Shown here piece by piece: positions 12,312 through 24,713 of a stretch of 64,000 nt of DNA (its first letter is position 1; each line of letters opens with the position of its first letter). Source of the stretch: Allacma fusca. Lineage: Eukaryota; Arthropoda; Collembola; Symphypleona; Sminthuridae. The notes under the pieces are model-generated. The model was not told where the DNA came from, made no database searches, and saw only the letters and a program-made list of their open reading frames with translations. Both the position numbers and the translations under genes were made by a program. The stretch spans positions 66,823,067 through 66,887,066 of the forward strand of contig OX359245.1 in NCBI GenBank assembly GCA_947179485.1, in the 5' to 3' direction.

Positions 12312-13704
12312 AAAAAATAAACTTTTCTGGTGTCATAAAAATTAATTCTGTTCTTTTAATTACATGGCAGAGGAAAACAATGCAAATCAGCAAAATGAAA
12401 ATTAGAGACATTAAAAATTTTAGTTCAGAACTTCGTAGTTAATAATTACATTGACAAATTTCAAACGCAAAACGTTTTAAAATGATAATTTCAGAGTGGG
12501 AAGTTTTAATGATTCTATACAATTAAAAATCTAGTTCGGCAAAATTTGTAGACAATTATTGTTTCTGGAGAAGATTTTTTCCATATAGAGTTATCTTATT
12601 ATACCGTTTTGATGTTACTGATTTTATTAGGACTACCCGCAGTTGCTGCTGATAGGGGATCAAAACCAAAGGAAAATTTTCACTGTATCATCGATTTTCC
12701 TCTTTTACAGGCTCCCGAATTCTTTTCGGAATTATCTTATTGATAACTCATTTACATTACGACGTTTGTTTTTCACTGCGACTGATTCATTCGATTACAC
12801 TATAGAGTCGAAATTTGTAATTTTGCGGAATTTCGAGACCGATTGCCCCTGTTGATTTCGCCCCGTTAATAGTATTTTGTTAATCATTATAATATCCAAG
12901 TTTGCTCTTTTCAAAAAATACATCGAGATTAATTTCGTGGCACTTTATCTTTCAAAGTTAAATACTGTGGCCATAGGAAGTACAATTACTTAAGGCAAGT
13001 TAAAAAAACAGTATTTTTCCGATATCAAATGTTTACACAGATTTACTAACTGTGATTGGTTTATGAGTCCGCAAATTTTAAATTTGGAAGCTGTAAACCA
13101 GCAACAAAATGGTGTGAATATTTTGAAATTTATGTGTTCCAATCGAAGAAACAGCGCGAATAAAATAGCAGGGGTTTAAAAGCGATGTCATTAATGAATA
13201 TTTTGGATCACTCACTAATATGCGACAGAGCAATTATACTTCCGCCGAACCTGTAATTCCCCCGAGCTCAAAATTGAGTCCTCTATATTATTTAAAATTT
13301 AAAAAATTCTTTTTTTCCCTCGAATTTCAAAAACTATGGACACAACATTCAAGAAAAAGGGACAAAGTCTCGAAAAGCTAAAATTTGGACAGTCGTATAA
13401 AAATAAATGTATGTACTTGTTTGTAAGAATAAAAACTTTAAAATAAGACTAAAACCGACTTTATTTCACGTCCTCGAACCCATTGACCTCAGGGTTTGAC
13501 ACAGGTCAAGGAAGCTAAAAATCGGAAACTAAATTTTCTACAAACTTGGAGAATCATTTATTTCATCAATAAATCCTTCAAGTGGGCAACGGTTTTTATA
13601 TGAATAATTTTAACGTGAACGTTACTTGTGATCTTTTTTGTATTTTACAATTCTTTAGTTTACGATTTACTTGGTAATAAATCGCTAACTTTGTATTACT
13701 GCAA
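12312..13704. other. Intergenic, SPH1 to minisatellite
   Basis: After the SPH1 stop and polyadenylation signal I see no coding sequence, RNA gene or clear repeat in this stretch. It is AT-rich and ends at the hAT-like terminus that borders the 25-bp array. Confidence 0.5.
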
Positions 13705-13724
13705 TATAGCTCCTCACGAGATCA
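13705..13724 (+). mobile_element. Left hAT-like terminus bordering the minisatellite
   Basis: AGCTCCTCACGAG here matches 12 of 13 bases of AGCTCCACACGAG, the terminus of the fragment at 4932 read on the minus strand. The first bases of the expected CAG start are degraded (TAT). No target-site duplication could be confirmed. Confidence 0.5.
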
Positions 13725-16695
13725 AATAGATACTCGAGTTTGGAGTTAGAGTAAATACTCGAGTTTCGAGTTCGAGTAGATACTCGAGTTTCGAGTTCGA
13801 GTAGATACTCGAGTTTGGAGTTAGAGTAAATACTCGAGTTTCGAGTTCGAGTAGATACTCGAGTTTCGAGTTCGAGTAGATACTCGAGTTTCGAGTTCGA
13901 GTAGATACTCGAGTTTCGAGTTCGAGTAGATACTCGAGTTTCGAGTTCGAGTAGATACTCGAGTTTCGAGTTCGAGTAGATACTCGAGTTTCGAGTTCGA
14001 GTAGATACTCGAGTTTCGAGTTCGAGTAGATACTCGAGTTTCGAGTTCGAGTAGATACTCGAGTTTCGAGTTCGAGTAGATACTCGAGTTTCGAGTTCGA
14101 GTAGATACTCGAGTTTCGAGTTCGAGTAGATACTCGAGTTTCGAGTTCGAGTAGATACTCGAGTTTCGAGTTCGAGTAGATACTCGAGTTTCGAGTTCGA
14201 GTAGATACTCGAGTTTCGAGTTCGAGTAGATACTCGAGTTTCGAGTTCGAGTAGATACTCGAGTTTCGAGTTCGAGTAGATACTCGAGTTTCGAGTTCGA
14301 GTAGATACTCGAGTTTCGAGTTCGAGTAGATACTCGAGTTTCGAGTTCGAGTAGATACTCGAGTTTCGAGTTCGAGTAGATACTCGAGTTTCGAGTTCGA
14401 GTAGATACTCGAGTTTCGAGTTCGAGTAGATACTCGAGTTTCGAGTTCGAGTAGATACTCGAGTTTCGAGTTCGAGTAGATACTCGAGTTTCGAGTTCGA
14501 GTAGATACTCGAGTTTCGAGTTCGAGTAGATACTCGAGTTTCGAGTTCGAGTAGATACTCGAGTTTCGAGTTCGAGTAGATACTCGAGTTTCGAGTTCGA
14601 GTAGATACTCGAGTTTCGAGTTCGAGTAGATACTCGAGTTTCGAGTTCGAGTAGATACTCGAGTTTCGAGTTCGAGTAGATACTCGAGTTTCGAGTTCGA
14701 GTAGATACTCGAGTTTCGAGTTCGAGTAGATACTCGAGTTTCGAGTTCGAGTAGATACTCGAGTTTCGAGTTCGAGTAGATACTCGAGTTTCGAGTTCGA
14801 GTAGATACTCGAGTTTCGAGTTCGAGTAGATACTCGAGTTTCGAGTTCGAGTAGATACTCGAGTTTCGAGTTCGAGTAGATACTCGAGTTTCGAGTTCGA
14901 GTAGATACTCGAGTTTCGAGTTCGAGTAGATACTCGAGTTTCGAGTTCGAGTAGATACTCGAGTTTCGAGTTCGAGTAGATACTCGAGTTTCGAGTTCGA
15001 GTAGATACTCGAGTTTCGAGTTCGAGTAGATACTCGAGTTTCGAGTTCGAGTAGATACTCGAGTTTCGAGTTCGAGTAGATACTCGAGTTTCGAGTTCGA
15101 GTAGATACTCGAGTTTCGAGTTCGAGTAGATACTCGAGTTTCGAGTTCGAGTAGATACTCGAGTTTCGAGTTCGAGTAGATACTCGAGTTTCGAGTTCGA
15201 GTAGATACTCGAGTTTCGAGTTCGAGTAGATACTCGAGTTTCGAGTTCGAGTAGATACTCGAGTTTCGAGTTCGAGTAGATACTCGAGTTTCGAGTTCGA
15301 GTAGATACTCGAGTTTCGAGTTCGAGTAGATACTCGAGTTTCGAGTTCGAGTAGATACTCGAGTTTCGAGTTCGAGTAGATACTCGAGTTTCGAGTTCGA
15401 GTAGATACTCGAGTTTCGAGTTCGAGTAGATACTCGAGTTTCGAGTTCGAGTAGATACTCGAGTTTCGAGTTCGAGTAGATACTCGAGTTTCGAGTTCGA
15501 GTAGATACTCGAGTTTCGAGTTCGAGTAGATACTCGAGTTTCGAGTTCGAGTAGATACTCGAGTTTCGAGTTCGAGTAGATACTCGAGTTTCGAGTTCGA
15601 GTAGATACTCGAGTTTCGAGTTCGAGTAGATACTCGAGTTTCGAGTTCGAGTAGATACTCGAGTTTCGAGTTCGAGTAGATACTCGAGTTTCGAGTTCGA
15701 GTAGATACTCGAGTTTCGAGTTCGAGTAGATACTCGAGTTTCGAGTTCGAGTAGATACTCGAGTTTCGAGTTCGAGTAGATACTCGAGTTTCGAGTTCGA
15801 GTAGATACTCGAGTTTCGAGTTCGAGTAGATACTCGAGTTTCGAGTTCGAGTAGATACTCGAGTTTCGAGTTCGAGTAGATACTCGAGTTTCGAGTTCGA
15901 GTAGATACTCGAGTTTCGAGTTCGAGTAGATACTCGAGTTTCGAGTTCGAGTAGATACTCGAGTTTCGAGTTCGAGTAGATACTCGAGTTTCGAGTTCGA
16001 GTAGATACTCGAGTTTCGAGTTCGAGTAGATACTCGAGTTTCGAGTTCGAGTAGATACTCGAGTTTCGAGTTCGAGTAGATACTCGAGTTTCGAGTTCGA
16101 GTAGATACTCGAGTTTCGAGTTCGAGTAGATACTCGAGTTTCGAGTTCGAGTAGATACTCGAGTTTCGAGTTCGAGTAGATACTCGAGTTTCGAGTTCGA
16201 GTAGATACTCGAGTTTCGAGTTCGAGTAGATACTCGAGTTTCGAGTTCGAGTAGATACTCGAGTTTCGAGTTCGAGTAGATACTCGAGTTTCGAGTTCGA
16301 GTAGATACTCGAGTTTCGAGTTCGAGTAGATACTCGAGTTTCGAGTTCGAGTAGATACTCGAGTTTCGAGTTCGAGTAGATACTCGAGTTTCGAGTTCGA
16401 GTAGATACTCGAGTTTCGAGTTCGAGTAGATACTCGAGTTTCGAGTTCGAGTAGATACTCGAGTTTCGAGTTCGAGTAGATACTCGAGTTTCGAGTTCGA
16501 GTAGATACTCGAGTTTCGAGTTCGAGTAGATACTCGAGTTTCGAGTTCGAGTAGATACTCGAGTTTCGAGTTCGAGTAGATACTCGAGTTTCGAGTTCGA
16601 GTAGATACTCGAGTTTCGAGTTCGAGTAGATACTCGAGTTTCGAGTTCGAGTAGATACTCGAGTTTCGAGTTCGAGTAGATACTCGAGTTTCGAG
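13724..16695 (-). repeat. 25-bp minisatellite array, about 119 copies
   Basis: The unit is TACTCGAGTTTCGAG followed by TTCGAGTAGA (25 bp). It contains an internal inverted repeat, TACTCGA...TCGAGTA, and a CTCGAG palindrome. Two variant units (TTTGGAGTTAGAGTAAA) occur within the first hundred or so bases. The remaining interior is identical copy after copy, which points to recent expansion or homogenisation. Because 25 is not a multiple of three and the minus strand of the unit has no stop in any phase, the minus strand is open in all three frames. The resulting 1012-codon frame is a property of the repeat, not evidence of a gene. Flanking sequence on both sides matches the element fragment at 4745-4932. 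Confidence 0.95.
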
Positions 16696-17470
16696 TACGA
16701 GTACGGGTCGAGTACGGTACCAACTTAAGATTTGTACTTATACACGTCGGTCGAGTAACCGTTTTCGTACTCGGAATTGAGTATATTTCTAATGAGTATC
16801 AGAGCGAGCACGAGTACGCCCAAAGTACTTCAACCAGAGCTGCTTGCAAGTATCAGGTAGTACCCGAAAAATACCCGTCGAGTTGGGTTCGGGTAAGCTA
16901 AAATAAAGTACCCGATTCTCGGGTCGAGTGCGGTTAGTCACAAGATCCGCACCTGAAAATTCAGGTCGGGTTGGCGTCAAGTTCTGGTAAAAATAAAATA
17001 CCTAAACACTTTATCGGGTCCAAGCTTGGGTCGCAGTATATGAAATACCTGAACCCAAACTTGACATTTCAGGAAATTTGCGGGTATTTATTTCCCGAAT
17101 AAAATTCAAACTTCACGTGAATGAAAACTTCCATTCTGCATGCAATATTTCTAAGCGCATTTGGTTGGGAAGAACAGGGTGGTGGGGGTCGGATTTGCAT
17201 GGGAAGATGGGAATATTCTTCACATGGAAAAATATATCTGAGAGTGAAAATCTCAAAAAGAAGGGATTGTTTTGAGAACAGGGATTTTTAAATTCGTTGA
17301 CCTTATTTTGCGGGATCAGGTTCGGGTCGGGTTCGGGTCGGGTTCACATCGGATCCAAACTTCCAGTTATTTTTCAGGTACTGGTATTCCAGTTATACTC
17401 GACGAAAAATACCTGAGTAAAGTATTTGCCCGGATCCGACTAAACAAGTTCGGGTCGAAGAAAAATTTTA
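16696..17470. mobile_element. Degenerate hAT-like ends and CGGGT-rich repeats beyond the array
   Basis: Directly after the array, AGTACGAGTACGGGT and GTACTT...TACAC motifs continue collinear with the 4.9-kb fragment. Two further element-like starts follow: CAGAGCGAGCACGAGTAC at 16800 and CAGAGCTGCTTGCAAGT at 16835, both resembling the CAGTGCTCAGCACGAGTA terminus of the complete element at 44859. Beyond them, to about 17460, CGGGT and GGGTTCGGGTC motifs recur. No closing termini were found, so these are probably nested or truncated copies. Confidence 0.5.
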
Positions 17471-18799
17471 CCTGGCAAATATGGAATAATTTATATTTTG
17501 TACGTAGAACCATCTTTACTGTAATAAAGCAACAAAACTTAAAAACCATATCACCAACAAAGTTTTAAATTACTATATCATTATTATTTTTACATTTTAT
17601 TATTATTAATTCCTTCTCTGCCTCATTTTCACTACTTGCGCTTCTCAAGAAGAAATTCCTTTGTTGCAAAGTATTTCGCAATAAAAAATCAATCTACTGT
17701 AGTTTATACAAATTCGCTGACCTCAAATGTTAACAAAGGTAAATTAAATAGATTTTAGAAAATGTGGAAGTAAATTTACTACAGATTGGGAAATCAAATA
17801 TGTCAAAATTCACTTCATCAGATGGGCAAAAGAGTTTTCATGCGATTATGGCAGCTCTGAACGTTACTTTTGTTGTCGTGTTAAAATCACACCCTTTTGT
17901 ATTTCATACTTTAGTTCAAGGTGTATTTAGGAATAAATGCTGAACTTGATATTGGTGCAGATTCTTGTTAAGAATTTGAGCAAGTGTAAACGTACAAGTA
18001 CTTTTGAACATATGACATTTTCAAAACAAATGAAAAAATGTTAGAACTTAAAACAATAGGATTTCTATTTCAAATAATAGCATTAGTTTCATTGAAAACA
18101 ATACATGTAATAAAAAATCGTTACTTATGGCTGGGTAATAGAAACATAATGTCATTTAACGTGAAAAATTCCCGACCAATAATTATTTTATTACATTCTT
18201 CATGGTGTATCTTTCTTGAACTTATTTTGAAAGGATTTCTCTGATTCTGCTTCTTTTCTTGGAGCATATGTTTGGTAATTTCACCTAAAAACCTTTGCGT
18301 GACTTGGACAAATCATCATACCCTGCAAAATCATCTTGATCTGAAGTAGTTACCTCGATATTAAAATATCTGAAATAAAAATTACGCATTAATCACATTC
18401 TTCAATTCTTCAGCATGGCATGAACATGCCCAGCGAAGCTTTCTCGCGATTCATCGAAGACAATGTGGACATTATTCGAGTAATAGGAATTTTATTTTGA
18501 TCAAGTAAGAACAAAACTTACAAACATTTCCCATCATTTTCCATTTAATGAAAATAGAATAAGGGTTACAATTGAGTAATTAAGCAACAATTTCTTACAA
18601 ATGCCAGATTTTTCCCCCAATGATGCAAATATGAATGATTAATCAATTGAAGTTTTCTACATTCCGACTTATTTTGTGTAAAATAATAGGAAACCACTAA
18701 GAATTCAAGGCTCTTCGTTATAATCTCACATCTACATTTCGAGTTGCCTGACACATTTTCTGTTCATTTAGCTCAAGATTGTGGTCTCATTCAAAACCA
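17471..18799. other. Upstream region of SPH gene 2 (duplicated with 8088-9121)
   Basis: No coding sequence. The sequence is a diverged copy of the SPH1 upstream region, with small insertions and deletions. Conserved pieces just before exon 1 may include promoter elements, but I cannot name any. Confidence 0.55.
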
Positions 18800-20652
18800 A
18801 TGATTGCTTTCATACTCATTGTATTTTTGCAGCCTTTCCTGGGTAGGATTAAATATCACTTGATAATAAGCGTAAAATTAATGCTTTGTGTTTACGATAT
18901 ATTTGAAACGAATTAAATTTCTAATTGGAATTGCAGGTGACGGTGGCAATTATGCCGTGACACATCGGCTCTCTGAAATGATCTGCACAAGCTACAGTAG
19001 CAAAAACTTTGGCAAGGTTTCACCAGATTCGTCAAGTTCATCGAAACCTTGTGCAGTTGCAATTAAATCCGGAAATAGTTGGGAGTACAAGCGCTGTCGT
19101 ATGTTGTAACTTATTATTAATTTTCTTCTAATGAGATTATCGTAAATAACATTTGCAAGTGCTATTATAACAGGCGTCTCTAACAGGATCAGTTAAATTC
19201 TAAATGTATTTATATGTTACAATGGAACAGCAAAACCTGTAAGATTGTACTTGAGGAATACACTTTTAGAACCTCATATTTATGTACCTTGAACTTGATG
19301 CAGTCAGGAAAGTTTCCATTTATAAATATTCACACTTATTTTAACATTTTCAAGACAGCGTCTAATTTTTTGGACATTTCGATGACGAATACAAATTTGA
19401 CATTGAATGACTGTAGGTCTATTAACTTCAGAAATATTATTGTAACACGTCGTATTTCATACCATGATCTCAGGATTGTATACAGGGGTAACCTAACTTT
19501 GACCCAGGTCATGTATCCCTCAATAAACTAAGATCTTACGAATTTTTCTGTAATTACACTACTGTAGCTGTACTCACTTAAAGGGAATATAAACTTGTTT
19601 CATGTCTTTATAAAGGAGCCGATCATGGAACGTCAGACAACATTGACGATAAATCTCGTTTTGATAACTTTACATCTACTAACGAAGATGAGAGGCTCCT
19701 GAAAGCGAGTGCGTCCGAGCCCCACAGCTTCCCTTACTTAGTCTACGTTAAGGGTTACCCTGGGGATGAACGTGGGAACGACTTTCAAGGTGTAATATAC
19801 AACCAATACACAATAATTACCTCAAGTACCTACAAAAGATTGGAGGACAAGTATGGGAAAAAATGGAAGAACACTGTGCGAATTCAGATAGGAAAACACA
19901 GTGTGTCAGCTCGGGAAAATACGGAGCAGCTACGGTATATTTGTAATATCACAGACAATCCTGATAAGTAAGTGTCTAATTAATGTACTCCTAAATTTTA
20001 TGCTAATTTCTCAACGGTGCATTGTAACTATACTAGTTTATATTAGTGCTTTATGTTTGAGCAGTATGTCTTTAATAGATTTAGTCCCATAGTTCTAATA
20101 ATGTTCAATAATTAGTTCTTCAGGATATCCTTATGCCTTGATACATCTTTACGATCCAATCCTTTTTAACGATTTTGTCATGGCATCTCCGCTCTTACAA
20201 GAGTATGGTCCAGGTGAGTTTCCTGATCAATGTATGGTATCCGCCTGGGGAAATAATGGATCTAGTTATCCTGATGTATTACGCGAATCAAACGTCGATG
20301 TCTATAAATGTACAAACGAAAAATTAAAAGGATGTTTGTATACGAGACGACAGGAGGGCGTTTATTGTTACGTAAGTCCCCAAACTTTTATATCAGCATT
20401 ATTATTGTTTAAAACAGTTTATTGCGTTAAGCTCCAAACAAATTTTTTATACTTAAACAGGGCGATTCGGGCGCCGTTCTTGTTTGCTCCAAGAATAGTA
20501 AAGCCTACGTTAGGGGGATATTGGTCTATTCAAGTGGTGTTACTCAAGGTTCGACAAATATCTACATTGATTTCAACAGACTGGATTTCATTGAATGGGT
20601 TAAAGCGGAATATATGAAGCATAAAGAGCTTTGCCGACCTGATTGTTGTTAA
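18800..20652 (+). CDS. Secreted trypsin-like serine protease homologue, SPH2 (Ser195 kept, His and Asp lost)
   Basis: Five exons: 18800-18842, 18937-19098, 19616-19967, 20116-20371 and 20461-20652, closing to 334 residues. The exon 3 acceptor (TATAAAG|GAGCC) is weak, so that border is the least certain. The signal peptide is MIAFILIVFLQPFLG. The exon 2 region is nearly identical to SPH1 (SEMIC, KPC, YKRC). The trypsin-fold part has a relic activation site R|LLKA, PYLVYVK, LIHLYDPILFNDF, and CYVGDSGAVLVC after splicing is read as CY-GDSGAVLVC. Ser195 is therefore retained, but His57 (TIITSSTY) and Asp102 (PYALIHL) are absent, so hydrolysis by the usual mechanism is not expected. The C-terminus ends CRPDCC, related to CRPEC in SPH1 and CRPDY in SPH3. 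Predicted secreted, non-catalytic. Confidence 0.82.
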
Positions 20653-22389
20653 TCAGTTTCCCAATAACGGGGATCAAAGAATGAGTAAAACTATAGTCTT
20701 AATTAGTTGTTGTATTTTTCATTTTATTTAAGAGCATATGTCCTTGTCAAGGGAGAATTATGCTAACGCTTAAAAGAAACAAAGTTCAAATTGCCTTTTC
20801 AAACAGTTCTGGGCTAATTTAGCTTAACTCACTGTCTGTGCGGTCACTGGCAGTTTATTTATATTTATTCGTATTGAATCGAATAATCATACTACTTGGT
20901 AATTTTACGATCGTCATTGGTTTTTCTGTTAGCTAAATCTTTATGTAAAGTATACACTCGTGCATTTCATGAATACGGTTTCACCTTGGTATTTGTGTTC
21001 GGGTGTGATATGGGTTCAACATTTTTTGAACCCCGACATTTTAGTATAGGGAACACAAGGTTTTCATCTCGAACTTTGTGAGTTGAAACGGGTTTGCCAT
21101 AGTAAAAAAGGGGTGCCCATCGGGTTTAGCATTCGTAGATCCCATACCATATTTCTAGACACCATTACGTGTTCAAAGTATAATTTTCCGAGTAATGAGC
21201 TTTCGAGACAATTCTAGGGTGACCACTGGGATCTTATGCGATTGGATAGGATTATGTAACTTAACTCGATCACTTATTTCCTCAGGTAAATTGGATTTTT
21301 TGCTACTGTTAAATATCCAAGTTTCAGGAACTACTTCGAGGCTATCATCCTCAAAAATCCTGAACGGAACAGAACCGTGAGTACCATTGATAGGAAAAGC
21401 GCTGAAACTAAATCTTTGGTTTCCCGGGATATGTTCCCGGGCTCATTGGGTATTTGGACCATCTGTTGACTAAACTACAATAATTATTATTATTACTAAA
21501 ATCATACAATTCAGGTGAATGTCAGCTGATACTTCTGTTTCAAGTTTGATCATAATTAGTTATGCTTAAAGCGTTATCAAATGTAGCAAAACTAAATTAA
21601 TAAATCATCTGTGACTAGCACTAAAATGAAAATAGTAAGTATTTGTGCGAGTCCTGCAGGTCGATATTATAAAACAGAAAATTTGCGGGCGGACCTTTGT
21701 ATCTTTATAAATAAATATACAGTATTATGAGGTACAGGGTATTTCCACATACACACATTTTCTGTTTTTCGTAGGGGCTTGAAGGGTGTAATATATACAG
21801 GCTGTAGTTTTGGTTTTGGGCTTCCTAACAGGGTAAAGTTGTCCGATACTCTCAAGGAATATTATAAGAACATTTGTAGGGATTTATGTAGGTAAATCTC
21901 CTTCTTTCCTATATTATAGGAAGCAACTTTGTGTTGCTTTAGCTCTTATATAATTTAAGTAAGGCCTTTGGTGAATCATTTCCTTAAAAGGGGAAGATAA
22001 CTTAACGAGGATAATAATTATTATAGGCATAAAGGCAGGAACTTTATGTTAGTTTAATTAGGAGGGAAATAGGCTACGTGAATTAAAAGGACCATCTTTG
22101 CTTACTACTATATTAGGTAAATGTACTCCTAGGGATAATTTAACTACGTCAATATAAAGGGAATGCTGTGTAAGAAGAAACCATTACATATAAAATTTGC
22201 TGGATGATCTTCAGCACAAAAACCTGACTTTGGGTTCCTTTATTTCTTAAAGATTAGCTGTACAAACTTTTGTTCCAAACACTTGCACAAATTATAACAT
22301 ACTTGAATTTCAGGAGTCAAACATGTGCATGGAATAACAGTTTATTCATTATGACATTAAGAAGTTCTTCCGGAGCTTAATACAGTATT
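20653..22389. other. Intergenic, SPH2 to TIR element
   Basis: No gene, RNA or structured repeat that I can support. Short open frames here have no recognisable motif. Confidence 0.45.
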
Positions 22390-24251
22390 CCCAGTCAGCA
22401 AAGGGCAGCACTGCAACGTAAATCCAACGTAGAAACGCTAACGTTAGGCTCGAGTTAATAATGGCCGCGCCTGCATACCATAAATACAGTTAGCGCAGCA
22501 ACGTTGCCAGGAAGTTGTACTTAGACATGCTGTAGAGTCAATTATATACATACAGGCTACTCAAGATGAACGTCTGGGCGATGTCGCTATGACGACAGGG
22601 GCGATGCGTTGACAACGTTGGTTATATGTATGCTGATAAATATCGGGTGATTTCAAAAACAACTTAATTTCCAAAAAAATGAATTATTACAATTTTATTT
22701 CTTTCGCCACTATTGAATACACATCGTAATATACATCTTCCATCACATTGTAATGGAAGATGTATATATTTACATTTTATTGTACTACAATTTAAAATTA
22801 CTAAAGGTGAATATACTATATTGTGGTGAACAATATACATAGACAATAACTTACTTCGAAATGACGAACTAAAAATATCCCTTCTAGTGTTAAAAATATA
22901 TTTTACATTTTTCGCAACCATTATTCGAAAATCATCTTATAGGGGTTTCCCTTGTAGAAAAATTACTGTATGATACATATGTATTCTCTGACATTACAGT
23001 ATTTGCTTAATCAATTCCCCCGATGAATCTGTTTGTTTCTCATTTTCCACTGTAATTTTATTCTGAGAAATACTGTCTTCAAATTCCTGGGGAACGTCTA
23101 CCTGAAATGCAGTCACTAGTTGTTCCAGAGTCCAACTGATGATTCACTTCGATGGCTTCTACTTGAGGAACCTTTAAAAGCAATAAACATTTAAATAAAC
23201 GTCAAAGTGCGAGTTTTTTACACTTGCAAACCATATCTGCATTTAGTAAAAAGTTTAATAGATTATTATATAATTATTAATAGAAAGAAATACATCTCTC
23301 CTGCAACAATATTATTAATTACTACCTAAAATTGAATAATTATAAACATACTACTGGTAATAGAATTCTCTGATATGATTTCTTGCCTTAAAACGTATTT
23401 GCGTCGCCTTTCGACTCCTCCGGCTTTGCTTTCGGCATGGTTTTGTTTGGGTCGGCGCGGTCAGTGTTTTGTTGGCACTGGTTCCTCATCCAAATCAATT
23501 TCCACGCAAAATGTATCTAGAGGGTTATCTTCTGCTTTTCGTGCTGATGCGAGATTGTCTGAAAATAAATTTATTATCATACCTTCATTTTTTGCTTGAC
23601 ATGCATTTAAATATTGAAAATGATTTCATTAGTACTCGGTTTTAAAAAACACTTAGTAAATATAGCTAAAACATTTGCTGGAAGATCATTTCTTTTCTTG
23701 ATGTTAGGTTTGCAGTTCGAGTTGCAATTATTTTGGTAAACTTGACCCAGACAAATCTGGCCATTGACATGACTGACGGTCAATACAAACCTATTTACTT
23801 GGAACAACACTTGCAGCGTTTTTTAAATAACAACTTAACAGTAAATGGCTTCGTAATAACTTCACAAATTGGAGAAGACATGTTGACCAGGCCGAGATGA
23901 GAAACTGAAATAATGGCTAAAGTAAAAGAAACAAGCACGAGTGTTTGATTGTCCGTTAAATGTTTGCGAACGTTAGAGAAATTCCAGCAAATTCAGATTG
24001 GGCAACGTTGCAGGCGCGAAGTTCTTCCAATGATGGACCAGTGTTGTGGGGCGTCGTTAATTATTGTTGCAATTACATACATCAGAACAACGTTGAAATA
24101 TGAAACTTGGCTAACGTTAAAGCAATGCATTCGAAGCTACGTTAAGTTGACATTGTATTTGGACAAAAAGCGAACACATAGGCGCGGGCGAACATTAAAA
24201 TTACTCTCAACGTTGAACTAACGTTGGGGCGACTTCATTTTGCTGACTGGG
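22390..24251. mobile_element. Non-autonomous DNA transposon with 13-bp terminal inverted repeats
   Basis: The left end CCCAGTCAGCAAA (22390-22402) and right end TTTGCTGACTGGG (24239-24251) are perfect inverted repeats. Inside both ends the motif AACGTT, often as CAACGTTG or TAACGTTA, recurs about ten times (for example GCAACGTTGCC, GACAACGTTGG, GGCAACGTTGCAGG, CTCAACGTTGAAC), but not in the middle. This looks like subterminal transposase-binding sites. The flanks share only TT, so no convincing target-site duplication and no superfamily call. No transposase is visible. A more GC-rich patch at 23395-23560 has short minus-strand frames with acidic residues (CVEIDLDEEPVPT) that could be decayed coding sequence. 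The interior is otherwise AT-rich. Confidence 0.7.
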
Positions 24252-24713
24252 TTCGTATCCGGGTGCCCGTATGATGTCCGATGATGACAAACACTGCATT
24301 TAAAAACACATGGTTCACGAACAACGATTGTTTCGTTTTTCCAAAACAATCAGCAAATTCCTTCAAGTTTGAAAACATTATAAACAAATGGTAACAAAAC
24401 AATGTTTATAATATATCTTCAACGAGGTTTGCAGTAAAGAATAAAATACTTCAGAAACTTGAAGCAATAAATATTTTCTGCGAAATAGCTACACTTATTT
24501 TACATACTTGTTTTCAAAAAAGCTTTTTGCCGTACACAAGCTCCTTGTACGCATACCACATATTTTCAAAATTCATACCTAATTATTAGTGAATCTTCGA
24601 ATTTTCTAAAAATAACAGACTCGCTATTGGTTCCAAAATTCTTTCGTTTGCTGCAGAAAATCAGCGTTTCCAGTACAATGATAAAACCCTCAGATATGTT
24701 TATCACTTCTGAG
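24252..24713. other. Upstream region of SPH gene 3
   Basis: AT-rich flank between the TIR element and the first exon of SPH3. No repeat or coding sequence supported. Confidence 0.45.

Noticed and set aside
13724-16695. CRISPR-like array
   Set aside because: Units are contiguous with no spacers and the context is a eukaryotic genome.
13685-16723. A 1012-codon open frame on the minus strand as a protein-coding gene
   Set aside because: It is made entirely by a 25-bp tandem repeat that is open in every phase on that strand; there is no non-repeat coding sequence or splice context.
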